This document shows, one piece after another, positions 33,590-45,211 of a stretch of 64,000 nt of DNA. Position 1 is the stretch's first letter; each line of letters starts with the position of its first letter. The position numbers were made by a program, and so were the translations under genes. Source of the stretch: Pseudeuparius sepicola (Eukaryota; Arthropoda; Insecta; Coleoptera; Anthribidae); the NCBI GenBank assembly GCA_963920635.1, contig OY987301.1, forward strand, positions 57,728,560 through 57,792,559, written 5' to 3'. The notes beneath the pieces are model-generated. The model made no database searches. It was not told where the DNA came from and saw only the letters and a program-made list of their open reading frames with translations.

Positions 33590-35029
33590 AGTGCCGGTCT
33601 AGTATGCGGTCTACCGCAATAACTCTGGTCTAGTATGCGGTCTACCGCTACTACTGCGGTCTACCGGATGAAATTACACATATTATATTACGGGTAATTG
33701 ATTGGGTAAGAATTGTAGGATAATATAGCTGATACAAAACAACCATAGGTAGATAGGTACTTAGTGAAAAAAGAAAGCAAAAAAAATATTGATTTTAATT
33801 TATTTTCTGTTGCAAATACCTATTTTATTATGTGTGATATACAGTTCTGCAATATTTTCCAACCTATATAATCTAAATGTGATTGTAAATGAGTTAAAGG
33901 CACACCCCGCATTTTTTCAGGATTTTTACTTTGGCGTCTAACCACGATCTTTCAATCGCTTGTGTGTGAGCTCCTGTCACGGAATCGACGTAATTCTGCT
34001 GATGGTTAACGGTGTTGTGTACATAACCCAACTGATTTAAGCGCCTGTAAGCCGGCCATTCATCTGAATGAATGACAGATCCTTGTTGAATTCCTCTTTG
34101 TATCAGTGGAATCAATGTATTGGCATCTCTCCTTTCAACGACGAAATATCTAGCCTCTGCCTTGTTCCTTATGCCAAACACCCACGGTCCGTCTATGCGT
34201 CTTCCATGGTTTCTGTTGTTGTCAACACTTGTGTCGGAATCTTCGGAATTTGCAGCATGGTCTCCCTGAAGCAGTCTTCCTCTTCCATATTTTCGGCGTC
34301 CAGCAAAACGAGCTTCGTCTATTTGTATAGGATCATCCGGTGTACCGTTGAGTTGTCCACGGGATCTGTATGACACAACCTCTGCACAAACCTCACGACA
34401 CATATTGAACCAATCAACTACTGTGGAACGTGCCCGACCAGTTATTGTGATTGTTGAGTCTATATGGGCATATCCAAAATGAATAAAAACATTAACTCCA
34501 ATATTTGACACAAGGATAACTTCGAGTTAGCTCTTCCATTGAGGTCGGTGTAATGGAAAAATCTATTCCCTTGCCTTACACTTCTTGTAGTTTGACATCC
34601 TTTTTGGGGACAACGAAAAACTGGTCGAAATTCTCCTCTCCGGTCTCTTTTCCTTGTCTTCTGCATTTGCGCACCACATCTATGGCATTCTTCAATGTCA
34701 ACTTCATTGTCCAGCAAATCGTGTTGTCTTAAGAACGTTACGGCTGATTCCTCTGACGAAGCAATTGTTGTATAAAAATCACGTAGCATAACATCTTCAA
34801 CTTGTACTAGCAATGCAAACTGAATATTGTTCTACATTTTAGCTTCTTTTTATAACGAACTTACCTTCCTATATTTATTGCATATTAAATTGCAACAGGT
34901 AGCCGCAATAAATAGATAATTAATTTGAAAAGAATAGGGGATTGAATTTCTAGGTAGACCGCATACTAAACCGGAGATTAAATCAGGTAGATCGCAAAGG
35001 GTAGGTACACCGCATACTAGACCGGCACC
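33590..35029 (-). mobile_element. Merlin-superfamily transposon, 1.44 kb
   Basis: The ends AGTGCCGGTCTAGTATGCGGT and the inverse of GGTGCCGGTCTAGTATGCGGT pair as inverted repeats. An 8-bp duplication CCTGGACC (33582-33589) / CCTGCACC (35030-35037), one mismatch, flanks it, as expected for Merlin elements. Both ends repeat the GCGGTCTACC motif two to three times (33607, 33638, 33656 on the left; around 34950, 34985, 35005 on the right), probably transposase binding sites. Confidence 0.88.
33820..34813 (-). pseudogene. Merlin (IS1016/ISXO2-like) transposase, two frameshifts
   Basis: The first part (34460-34813) has a zinc-ribbon with CHRCGAQM and CPQKGCQT cysteines. The middle (33894-34511) has the DDE domain: IQIDEARFAGRRKYGRG, VIHSDEWPAYRRL and HTQAIERSWLDAKVKI, so the acidic triad is kept. 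The two are joined by a frameshift near 34480-34510. A second shift, in an A-run near 33915, cuts off the tail, which continues in another frame as RGVPLTHLQSHLDYIGWK to a stop at 33820. Thus the gene is recently disabled rather than eroded. Confidence 0.85.
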
Positions 35030-35240
35030 CCTGCACCTTTACGAATCTTGAAATCGAAAACACATATCTGGTCTAGCCGAATTCAGGTGTAACTGCCGGC
35101 TATTGCCCGTGGGGCAAAGGTCCCGGACCTTTACAAAACTGGAAATCGAAAGTAAGATAATTTGTCCCGCCAAGTGTAATTGCTGACCATTGCTCGTTGG
35201 GCAAGAGGCGTGGACCTTTCCAAAACTTGAAATCAAACGG

Positions 35241-36406
35241 AATCAAGCCTGTCAGCCGGAAACACCAAACCCGTTTTACATATTTGTTTAAAAACTAAAA
35301 CCCAAACACCATTACCTGAGACCTACAGTAGATAAATATGAATTTCTCTACCACCGTCCGAAAGCGATATAGTTTCTTGCTTACCCACGTAGATTTTTTT
35401 TATATATTTTCTTAATCTCTCTTTATCACCGACCAGTTAAGATACGCGTAGTGTTACGTATAGCCGCAATTATGGTCAGTTTGTTTATTTACTTTCGCCA
35501 CATTGTCTAAGCCAACGACCGAATCTTAGATTAGGTTTTCCCACAGCCGATTATAGTTAAAATAATTTGTTCATAGGTACATTAATGATTTGTTAAAGAT
35601 TTATTATTAGTTATTATTAGTTATTTTATTAATTATTAGTTAATTAAAAGATCATATTTTCTTCTGGCTGCGTTATCAAATTATTTGAATAAATTGTAAA
35701 AACTTGTCTATTGTATTATTTACTCCCAATCCCAAAAGAACAAACAAAACAAAACAAAATAGCTAAAAAGAACTCCTGGAATTATTTTCTTCACTGAACT
35801 ATCCGAGAAACGACAAGTGCAGCATACCACCACAGAATAGGGGAATTATTATTCTGTAATACCACTATAAAAATCTGGCGCCAGAGCAAACTTAGGAACA
35901 AAAGAGAGGCCCTCGACCTCCACAAACTAACATCTTTCTACTCCCGTAAAAGCGTTAAAATTGCAACAAAAAAATAATTACCGAACTATCAAAGACGTAA
36001 ACAACAAAAAATTTATTGAGTAATACGTTACATCTCTTTTTTGTTTTCTTCTTTATCTTCACCTTCTTTTTATTTTTATCTAGGAATATTTTCTTATTTT
36101 TAGTGCTTATAGAAGATTTGAATATCATATTTCATAACTGAGTTGTCTATAACAGAAACTTCTTCTGAATTATCAATCGAAATTAGGAATTGTTTCTACA
36201 GTACATTTTAAGAATTGGCAGATTAACGTCTAATTTCTGCATTTTTCTAGTTTCTTTTACTTCGGTATTTATAACTGCGTTAACTTCAGTCCAAATTTAA
36301 ATTAGATGAAAATATGCTTGTAAGATTTTTAACATCAACGTTACTAATGGAAATATCTTAAAAATTACATTAAAATAGGATAAAATACAGGGCTCCAATA
36401 GAACGA
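35241..36406. other. No gene recognised
   Basis: AT-rich. ttattagttattattag repeats lie at 35602-35642. The GC-richer string tctggcgccagagcaaac at 35873-35890 resembles a primer binding site on the plus strand but has no supporting LTR. Confidence 0.35.
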
Positions 36407-36665
36407 TTAACTCCAAAAGGTCGCAGGCCAAGGTCCTCGGAGGTGAGCAATATCTTCATTGCAGCTGCTGTGCTGTGGTGTTGACTGCCAGAGGTTGAGG
36501 TTGATCCAGAGCTGACTTTTGCGAAGCTCGAAGACCAGGGGTTGCAGAACGTAAGTATCTTCGGAATTCAAATTCCTCAGCTTCCACGACGTGGTAGAAT
36601 CGGTGCTGATATACCATGAAATTCTATGATCGCGGAAACTGGACACAGTCCTACCGACTGCGCCA
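36407..36665 (-). mobile_element. Possible LTR-retrotransposon leader fragment
   Basis: On the minus strand TGGCGCAGTCGGTAGGAC (36665-36648) resembles the tRNA-Ser-type primer binding site of some insect Gypsy-group elements (from memory of the 17.6/297 group). About 240 bases of relatively GC-rich leader-like sequence follow, with an unassigned 79-aa frame. No LTR pair, gag or pol is visible, so this is a fragment at best. Confidence 0.3.
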
Positions 36666-37539
36666 GTTACGCCAACTAAATCAAAAACTATAAAAAAAAT
36701 TATTTAGACAGTTACAGAGATAGCGATTCGTGCTACAGATCAGGATCAGACAGAACTATCTAAAAATATATATATATCAAAGCTTAAATATATAGTTATA
36801 TGAAAGGCAAACTTAGCATACACGTGTCCAGCACTTTCACATAATAGGGTCCAAAAATCTGTTTCATATGACAAAGTTTTTTAGTGTAGTTCAAAATGTT
36901 ATATAAGGTCTAGCTAAACCGTAACTGGCTCTTGTGAATTAAATTTTTACACTCGTGAAACTTAATATTTAACGTCTTACCAAACATTCTCTCCTTATTA
37001 TCTTACTAACCCCCTTCCAAGTGCAAGATACCGGAGATGTAGCTAACAGCTTCCAAAGCAAACTTTCCTCGTTTAGCTTAACATAATAGTTGACCAATTT
37101 CGGGGTAAATTTGTTACATGGGCTCTCCTCTCCCAGTTAACAGAAGCTAACCAAATATGAAATGGTGGTAGGCTAAAAGCGACCTGGGCAGGGGTGTATG
37201 ATTACTTCCACAATTTGCATAACAGGGTTGATGAATTCATAAACATACACGGGTGGGGTTGGTAAGTAAGTGCCTCTCCTAAGTGAAAGCCATTTTTCTG
37301 ACTTGAGTATTATATAGCCCGTTCTTGGGAATATTATTGTAGACATGATAAAGGAGTAAAATTCCACGATGAATTTATCTTTTGGATAAGAAAATTTCAA
37401 GAAAAATATAGATAGGTATGGGGTGAATTTGGAAGTGAGTAATTTTTTAATAGGGTGCAAATTTCACCAAATTAAATTGATTGGCTAAATATGTGTACCC
37501 AAACACTGAAGTTCAAGTTTTTATTACAAACGTGAGATT
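36666..37539. other. Nothing recognised
   Basis: No coding or repeat structure that I can support. A short tatatata tract lies at 36765-36775. Confidence 0.4.
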
Positions 37540-37880
37540 TAGTTGCATGTTTTGGTTACACTATTGAGCGTAAAGAGGATCGTGACGTCACAGTCCATGT
37601 CTTTCAAATTTTAAATTTAAAACTAAAATTTGGGAAAAATCTGGTTTGCTTTGGAAATATCGGAAAACGTTATTAACAAAATGTGTTTTCATTGTATTAT
37701 TATGCCTCTGCAAAAATTTTCAGAACGATATCAGGATGTTTGTTTTTTTCATAATTATTATTTCCCTTCAAATCGGTAGGTACTCCATATACTCCACAAA
37801 TAACCTAAAACATTTATTTACTGGTTGCTCTCTTACTACACCATAATAATACAAATAAATTTCAACGTAAAATTAAGGAG
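37540..37880. repeat. Truncated foldback arm (18877-19733 family)
   Basis: gttacactattgagcg, gatcgtgacgtcacagtccatg and gggaaaaatctggtttgc match the left arm of 18877-19733. The outer end is missing. The complementary right arm may be the piece at 41262-41641, which would make 37881-41261 an insertion. That is inference. Confidence 0.55.
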
Positions 37881-40800
37881 AAAAATAAGAATTTAATAAA
37901 GCAAACCTTCCAGTCGAAACTCCACAAACAGTTTGTATTCTTAAAAAACTCTACAAGTTTCAAACCACTAAGGGTTCATCTTCAGCAGCGAAAAATCATT
38001 AAGGGGGGGCCTCGCCATTGTATGTTTGGTTGCCTGTATCAATGTATTTTTATTTCCAACTAGCTGGAAAAAGTAGCGAATTTCAAAGGATTACAAAAAA
38101 CACCGGTATTTTTAAAATATCCATAGATACTAATGACACTAGTTTAAAAGCTATGGGCGAGAATTTTTTTTGAATTTCCAACTTTATGCCGGCATAAATT
38201 CGTCTATTTTGTCTCTTGAGCCGGAATTTTACCTTCGTTAAGATTGGCATAGGTTTCGGAATATGCTCGGAACGAAAACACGGTAATAAACATTGTAATT
38301 ATCCAGTCTTGTTGTAAATAAAAAACATAGGCAAAATACCCCTTAAATTATGCAGCGGGAATGCAAAAGTGTTGCCATTATTTATCAGATGGCGCGAAAA
38401 ACAGACGATCGATGAACGGTTGACGCTGTTGTTACAGGCCCAGTTTAATAATTACATATATTATGTTCATATGATCAATTTTACGTTTTGGCGATATAAT
38501 ATTTAATCAACTAAGCTGTCTGATCACTTTTTTATGTTTTTGTATTACTTCCATATTATTATATACTATGAATTGCGAATTTTTAATATTAAAATAATAT
38601 AAAACTTCAAAAGGTATATTCGGGAGACCCCCGTAGCTCAAAGACTCCGATTTGTGATTTTAACCCCTCTCTTTTTAGCAATGGTTCATTGATTTTTAGC
38701 TTGAAAGGTACACGGCGGCACTAAAAACTGCTTTAGTTGACTTTGCATTATTTATACGTATGTCGCCGTTATGTATTTTTCGTGAGGAAAATACAATCGT
38801 TAGCATATAAACTGACATTAGGGGAGGATTCATATGTCTATGTCTCTATGTGTATAGGTATGTCGAAAATTATCTATACCGGGTGTTCCATTTTAATAAA
38901 TGCAGCTATTATAAATATCTCAAAAACGAAAATCGCAAAAAATCACATAAAAGTTGAAGCATATGAGGTGCAATGTAAGACGCACGTTTTCACTTGTAGG
39001 CAGACGACGTTTTCAAGGTCACTTGAATGTCAACTGTGTTTTTTACTGTTAAAGGCATATCTTTAGTTAAAGAATGTTATTCGGCACGTTTTCTGTAGGT
39101 ATAGTATTGCTGGCTTAAAAGTTCTACAAAAGTATGTTTAGTTTTTTCAATGAAATGAAACATGGTCTTTTATGTGTACATAAGGTGTTTCTTCGTTTGC
39201 ATTAACACTACATTCAAACACACATTTTAAGTAACGTAATAATTAAGATAAATACATATCTCGAAAATAAAAAATGAAAACGATATATTGATGCGAAATC
39301 TTCTGTACCTATATGTTAAACATCTACAGTGTGACCTCCGTTAAGGAGTTACCACCCTGGTAAAATATCTTTATTTGTTTACCGATTTTGATAAACTTTT
39401 TTTTGTTAGGTTCAAAAAGCACATTAAACAATGTGTGTAACTTTACTTTTGGGCTGTAATCACGGCCACCTGTCAACACATGGGCTCAATTTCAAAAAGT
39501 ACTATTATTTGTTTAATAATATTTTTATTAGGTACAGGGTGTCCGCCTGAAGGTGATAAGAACATTCACTTTAACCATTCCGTATTTTTTTTAGACAAAT
39601 TAATGATTTAAAAACCAGTTTGTTGCAGTTTTTTCCAAACAATGTAATGTCGTTTGGAAAAAAGCAATCGAACGTCAAACAGAAGTTATAACCAAAAAAC
39701 CTTTTTGGAAAAAATGAAGATGGTGCAAAATGTATATTTTTATTAATTTAAACATATTTTTATTAACGGATAATAATAGAACACATATGCAGTTAACTTT
39801 GGGGTTACCTTTCGATTAAAAACGAGGAAAAATAACCGACTCAAACGTGGTCACGTGACTTTCGCTATCTGTCAAAAATTATATTTAAAAAATAAAATCC
39901 CTAAAAATTGGCTTATTTGTTACAATTTCAAAACGTTTAACTTGAAAAAGTCGTTTCTATTTTAATGTTACATAAGCGCCTATTTCCTATTTATAAAATT
40001 TCTTAAAATTTTAAAAAGTCATTACTTCGTAAAAACTATTTTATATCACTAGCTATACAACATAATATACGAGTATCATTCTATAATTTTATTAACTTTT
40101 TATTATTACTAAAAAATATCGATAAGAATATGTCTTTTTCAAAAGAAAATTATATTAACGCTTTAAAATTCTGTTTGCACAAAGTTGATGTACCGGCAAG
40201 CATTTAGGTAGTACCATAGAAGAATCTAGGTACTACGTAAATTCTTCTATGGTAGTACCTATAAATTTATTTACATTACATTTTCCATTACTCTAAATGT
40301 ATGCCAAAATAATACATATATTAAGATATCAGCAAATAGTAGCTATTTCACGTATCTAACAAAATTCACAACTTTACGTCAACTTTGGATCAAATACAAC
40401 AGAATTTTAATTTCTTTCGGTTTATCAATATTAAGTACTTAATGAAAAGTTAATAGAATGATAAAAGATAAAACTATAGTGACATAAATTCTAAATGTCA
40501 GTTAGGGTAAGTATTGTGATCATTCATGCGGTTTTGAGGGAGAATTATTATGTCATGACAGTAGATTTGACAGCCGGTAGGTAGTCCTCTTACTTAATAT
40601 TTTACTCAACAATATTCTTAATAACTATGAAAAAATATAGAAAAATAAAGGAGCGTAAATATTCATATTATTATTTTGTGTTTAACAATTCACAGTTCCA
40701 ATCCCAAAATACGCCAGGATGGAAGCGATGTGCTGTTATTTGTATAAAAAAGGGGGTCGGTCCGCCTGCCTCCCCCTAGACCCCTGGTTCCGACCAACGA

Positions 40801-41261
40801 CCTTGCCGGGCAACAAAACAACTTATAAGGAACGGAAACTTATTTTAGCAAGGCGAAACATTACTTTTTATTCTCGCTCTGTACCAATGGCCGCTCTCCA
40901 ACTCCAGCGCCATCTTACAGACACTTGCGCAATTTTTGCACTCCAGTGCCCAATTTCTCTTTTAGCAACATTAATCCTAGTTAGGAACACGGTCAAATGA
41001 AGGTCGTCGGGAGGTGATGACGTTTTATTTCCGTCCTTAAAGTGAAGTACACACAGCTAGAAACAGGTATAAATATGAAAAATCAACACATACTGAAAAT
41101 TACATTACCTTACCTTCCAAGCATATTTTTAAAAAAATTATATTATCAAAATAAAAATAAGAATTTAAGTGTAATGTAACAATGCAATATTGCTGCTCAT
41201 TCTCTAGACCAGTGCTGTAATATTTTTACATTATACATTAAACCAATCCTTGCTTTGAAAT
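37881..41261. other. No gene recognised; isolated element ends
   Basis: Element-end-like motifs occur at 38878 (taccgggtgttcca), 39328 (acagtgtgacctcc) and 39535 (tacagggtgtccgcc) without clear partners. A short imperfect hairpin lies at 40206-40260. No protein-like frame is supported; the 93-aa frame at 40719-41000 has no motif. Confidence 0.4.
40206..40260. repeat. 20-bp inverted repeat hairpin
   Basis: Arms AGGTAGTACCATAGAAGAAT (40206-40225) and ATTCTTCTATGGTAGTACCT (40241-40260) pair with one mismatch around 15 bases. Too short for a typical microRNA precursor. Confidence 0.65.
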
Positions 41262-41641
41262 TCAGTGAAAGGAAATCATAAGGTATATATACCTAGTTTT
41301 TTTTTGTGTTGAATTTTGTGGTTTCAGTTCCAATTCCATGAATATCAAATAAGAAAAAACGAATATCCTGATATATCTTTCTACACATTGGCATATAAGC
41401 ACAATAATATAGTGTGAACACATTTTCTTAATTGCTTTTTCTGATATTTTCACGGTAAAATACATTTTTCCAAACATAAAATTTAAAATGTCAGATTAGA
41501 CAGGCATGGGCTGTGACGTCACGAACCTCTTTAGGCGCCATAGTGTATCCAAAATATACTCCAACATAGACCTAAATCAGATTTTCAAAAAATCGAATAA
41601 TTTCGATTTCGAATTTGGTCCAAGCTTTACGAATAGCACGG
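41262..41641. repeat. Truncated foldback arm (18877-19733 family)
   Basis: The strings acacattttcttaattgc, gacaggcatgggctgtgacgtcacgaacctctttagg and gctttacgaatagcacgg match the right arm and right end of the 18877-19733 element. It abuts the next transposon at 41646 directly across a TATA. Confidence 0.65.
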
Positions 41642-41690
41642 TATACAGGGTTAACTATCACTTAGTATAAAAAATTAATGGTAGGTAAAG

Positions 41691-41729
41691 AAAAATTAGA
41701 CTTGACATTAAATGTCAAGTCTAATTTTT
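41691..41729. repeat. 39-base perfect palindrome
   Basis: AAAAATTAGACTTGACATT (41691-41709) and its exact reverse complement (41711-41729) flank one base. It lies just inside the left end of the 41646-43549 element and may be a subterminal hairpin of it. Confidence 0.85.
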
Positions 41730-42195
41730 TTTTTGTCAAATTTTTTCCCCTCAAAAAACGCTGCCTATGGACGCCCGCCGTGACGTGTCTTAAAATTTCG
41801 CTTGTGTCAATGGTAGTGACAGGTAGTGAAATAGCGCGACGTTGTCACGTCTATCAATTTATCGGAGGATTCACCACGAAATCTCGATTTCCTGTTGGAA
41901 ACGATTACTTTCTAAGAAACATGTAGAATGCCTATAAAACACCTACCTTACTGATATTTCCAGGACTGAATATTGCACCATCTTGCTTTTTTACATTAAA
42001 AATCGCACAGCACTGCACAACAAAACATTCACATTTTCTAAATCTGTTGGGAACCTCTTGGTTCCCCTCAGCCATTCCTTTTGTTTGAAGCGAGGTACTC
42101 AGTCTGGCGACCACGACGAGGTGGATGCCCTCCGCCAGGAAAACCTCGAAGGGTAACCATAAGACACAACTGCACTAGCACAGATATCCAAAGCA

Positions 42196-42378
42196 CTACA
42201 GTAGCTGTTCAAAAAGTCCGCCGTTAACCTCGACGCACAAACTCACTCGCTTAATTAAAGAAGTCCGGATACGTGCAAAAAGTCCATGATTGTTCCGGAT
42301 TTGATCAGCTGCACCTTCAATTCGTTCACGTAACTGCTGCTCGTTGTCGATTTCCTGTTCGTACACGAACGCCTTCAT
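42196..42378 (-). pseudogene. Mariner-type transposase, C-terminal fragment
   Basis: The 60 residues MKAFVYEQEIDNEQQLRERI ... SLCVEVNGGLFEQLL match the C-terminal tail that follows the last catalytic region in IS630/mariner transposases (pattern xVY....n...L..RI......I......R.......RV..C.e.nGg.feh.L). The catalytic domain is absent upstream. Its position inside the 41646-43549 element fits a deletion derivative. Confidence 0.75.
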
Positions 42379-42580
42379 GTATCCTCAAATACAAAAATGG
42401 ATTCTAGTCTGCTGTGCCAGGCCCTAACTTTCCCATTTAATTAGTTATTAGTTGTATTGTTATTTCTAAGTGACGGTATTCCAAAAAGATGTCGAAATTC
42501 AGGCGAACGCACTGGGAAACCTTCGATTTAATTTAGGCGATAGGGGAAGTTCGCCGAGTTAAGCATGCAAGTAGCCAAAT

Positions 42581-42997
42581 ATGGCAATACCTGTACTTGA
42601 GTTTGCGGGTTGGTCAACATCGCCGTGCGTCGTGACTTGCGCGGGAGAGCCAAGAGGGGAGGACAGTAATGGAGTAACGGCATACGTGCAGCAGCTCGCT
42701 TTCGCGGGTCCCGTGGTTTTTGGGACTAAAAAGGCAAAGGAAAAGGGAGGCTGGAATGTAGTGAGAAGCCTCGAGCATCGCCCGAGGCAGGAGAAGGAAA
42801 ATTGTGGTGAATTTGGAGACGCCCTGTGCCCCGGATACAGGAAATCAAGAGGTGTTGCCACGGCGGACCGACCAGACTACCGGAACTCGACGCCAAGAGC
42901 CTCTAAGTATGCTGTGTACGACGAGGGAGCGGCACGATTAGTGAACATCCAAGCCAGGGAATCAACTGCACCAAATTTGTTTATGCATGGTGGGTGA
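42581..42997 (+). CDS. GC-rich 138-aa open frame of unknown origin
   Basis: An open frame covers most of the GC-rich block, with 138 codons and a Gly/Ala/Arg-rich product. It has no recognised motif. The opposite strand is also open for 100 codons, which in GC-rich DNA can be chance. If coding, it would be captured host sequence. Low confidence. Confidence 0.2.
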   Translation: MAIPVLEFAGWSTSPCVVTCAGEPRGEDSNGVTAYVQQLAFAGPVVFGTKKAKEKGGWNVVRSLEHRPRQEKENCGEFGDALCPGYRKSRGVATADRPDYRNSTPRASKYAVYDEGAARLVNIQARESTAPNLFMHGG

Positions 42998-43842
42998 GTG
43001 CATACAGTAAGTCGACTACCCTCAAGCAGCCGTTGCACAATATGGAAGGACATTGACTCGGACATTGGGTGAGCTTTTAATTGAAAATAAACTGTTGTTT
43101 CGGGTTCTGCACTGCGCGCTAAAAGAACGAACTATCAAAACGGGGTTTACGCCTTTATCTAGGGCTTAAGAGGTCACGTGAATTTAGGTTAGTTAAATTT
43201 CAAAGTAAGGTAAGGTGAATCCGGGAGAACCTCGGGTAAATCTAACAGCGCTGCGGTTGTACAGATTCAAATCGATTGTTATTTATGTATTTTTTTGATT
43301 TGTTTGAGTAAAAAGGTATTTTCATCCTTTCTAAAACAACGGCAACATCGCGAAAATAACTTCAAGCTGACCGTACGTTCCGAAGCCATATTGGATGACG
43401 TAATTAGAGGCGCTAGGCGGGGATTTACAGGGAAAATTGGTGTTTTTACCCTTTGTTTAAAAATCGTAAAAAATCTAAAAATATTTTTCCGTGTTTTCTT
43501 AAGCCACCCTGCGTGGTAAAATTTTTGTACTAAGAGATAGTTAACCCTGTATATAAAATATTAAATATCGAGGGCGTCATATCAGAAGGGTGTATGAGCC
43601 AAAAAGTAAATTTTACAGGAAACGAAAAAACATTTAGTAATTTGAGTTTTTGAGATAATTTATTGCATTTATGTATTGAGCACATTCAAATTAAGGTGCA
43701 TACGTGTAATTTGAAGCAATTAGGGAGGTATCAATATTTTTTAGTAAAATGGTTTATACGCCTTTCTGATATTTTGAATTTTGTGTAAATATCGCAAATT
43801 AAAAAACCTATAGGCCCAAATAATACTTTGTTGAAAATCATT

Positions 43843-43975
43843 TTAATTTTTACGTCGTTTTCGTTTCACCATTCGTTCTCTAACTTGCTGCAAAGACATG
43901 TCGTCATCTGATTCTTCATCATCGGAATTTTGAGAAGGCAGGGGAGCGATAGAAATAGCCAAGGAAATAGCATAT
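43843..43975 (-). pseudogene. Acidic-then-basic protein tail, unknown
   Basis: On the minus strand a frame reads PLPSQNSDDEESDDDMSLQQ and then RERMVKRKRRKN before TAA at 43843. An acidic cluster followed by a nuclear-localisation-like basic end resembles the C-terminus of some transposases or nuclear proteins, but I cannot name it. The nested MITE lies directly upstream and the rest of the protein is not visible. Confidence 0.35.
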
Positions 43976-43976
43976 A

Positions 43977-44671
43977 CAGTGTGTGGCACTTAAGATGAAG
44001 ACACCCCCTTGTATATTTTTGTTTTTTGAGATATAAATTTCCGACTTAGCACAGTTATAGAACTCTATGAGCTCTATTTTTACGTGTATTCTACTTAACT
44101 GTCAGATGTGCATCCCCAGCCTGCTATGACCTCTCGAATAGGACCAATATTCAATATTATGTTTCGCGCCAGAGATATCTAAAAAGTTTAAGTTCAATAA
44201 CAGATTGATTCGCATTTTAATTTTTTTGTTTTTGTTTCCAATAATGAGGGTATTTTTGTGTTTTTTTGTTTTCTTTTAATCTTATTACCTCTGTTATTTT
44301 CAATGGTTTCCATGGCTACCTACCCAAAATGTGAAACTTTGGTAAAAAAATTGGGACTTAAAATGGGGAAAAACAAAAAATCAAATGCGAATCTGTCATT
44401 GAAATTTGGTATCCAGGATAAAAATTCGGTTCTGAACGACTTTTCCTAATAACCATTTTCGATATCTCTTGCGCGAAACAAAATATTGATTATTGGTCCT
44501 ATTCGCGAGGTCATAGCAGGCTGGGGATGCACATGACAGTTAAGTTGAATAACCTATAAATAGAGCTTATCGAGTTATATAACTGTGCTGAGTCGGAAAT
44601 TTATATCTCAAAAAACAAAACAAAAATAATACAGAATACAGGAGTGTGTTCATCTTCAGTGCCACACACTC
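43977..44671. mobile_element. 695-bp nested foldback MITE
   Basis: Arms 43977-44190 and 44455-44671 are inverted (cagtgtgtggcacttaag; tcccca gcctgctatgacctc against gaggtcatagcaggctgggga), with TA at both edges. The interior is AT-rich and non-coding. It lies inside the 43566-45211 element, so it is younger. Confidence 0.8.
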
Positions 44672-45211
44672 TATACTCGGGAGGAATAATGGCATCTTTT
44701 CTTTCACACAATGATACTAGATACACAATGATACTGATTGTCAATTTTTTACGCACGAACAAAACAAAATAATAATAATCTGTGCACCTGAATTACTCCA
44801 ACATCCACAATGTAAATAAATTTATCTGGCCCGTTTTTAGCCAATAGGAATCTTGACTGAAATCTGGCGATGCATCTAAAGAGGGCACATAAACCCATCA
44901 GCAGTAGGGATTAAAACTGAAGATTCATATTATAATAGGGGTATAAGCATTTCAGCTGGGCGTATAAACTACCATGATTCAAAAATATTAAAATATCAGA
45001 AGGGCGTATGTGCATACGCCCTTCTGAAATATTTATTTCGGAAAATTGGTTCTTACGCCTACTAAACTTTAGATATTTGAACCAATTGCAAGGTGGGAAG
45101 CTTTACGCCCTTATGATATAATATGCGGAATAATGCTACGGTCACATACTCCCCAAAATCAGATTTTCGTCATTTTGGCTCATACTTCCTTCTGATTTAA
45201 CGCCCTCGATA

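Larger units (their letters stand above)
33515..35240. repeat. Tandem repeat (~90 bp) hosting the Merlin element
   Basis: Units share gtgtaaYYgcYgRccattgctcg, ggcaagaggcctggacctttacaaaacttgaaatcgaaa. One partial unit lies left of the transposon (33540-33589) and two to three units right of it (35030-35240). Comparison of units gives the uninterrupted sequence at the insertion point. Confidence 0.7.
41646..43549 (-). mobile_element. 1.9-kb mariner-type element with GC-rich filler
   Basis: Ends cagggttaactatcacttagtac-like and taagagatagttaaccctg are inverted with TA on both sides (41644-41645, 43550-43551). It contains only the tail of a transposase (42196-42378, minus) plus a strikingly GC-rich block (about 42560-43060) unlike any neighbour. 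It is probably non-autonomous and has replaced its interior. Confidence 0.75.
43566..45211. mobile_element. Transposon with cgagggcgt ends, split by a nested MITE
   Basis: The ends atatcgagggcgtcatatcagaaggg and cttctgatttaacgccctcgatat are inverted. The next ~20 bases (tgtatgagccaaaa / ttttggctcatac) also pair. Internally, cagaagggcgtatg motifs recur at 44996-45035 as a palindrome. A possible protein tail lies at 43843-44010. A 695-bp foldback sits at 43977-44671. Superfamily unknown. Confidence 0.6.

Noticed and set aside
40206..40260. microRNA precursor
   Set aside because: The stem is only 20 bp, shorter than a typical precursor.
42559..43065. Minus-strand 100- and 62-aa frames in the GC-rich block
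   Set aside because: They overlap a longer plus-strand frame in GC-rich DNA where chance open frames are common.
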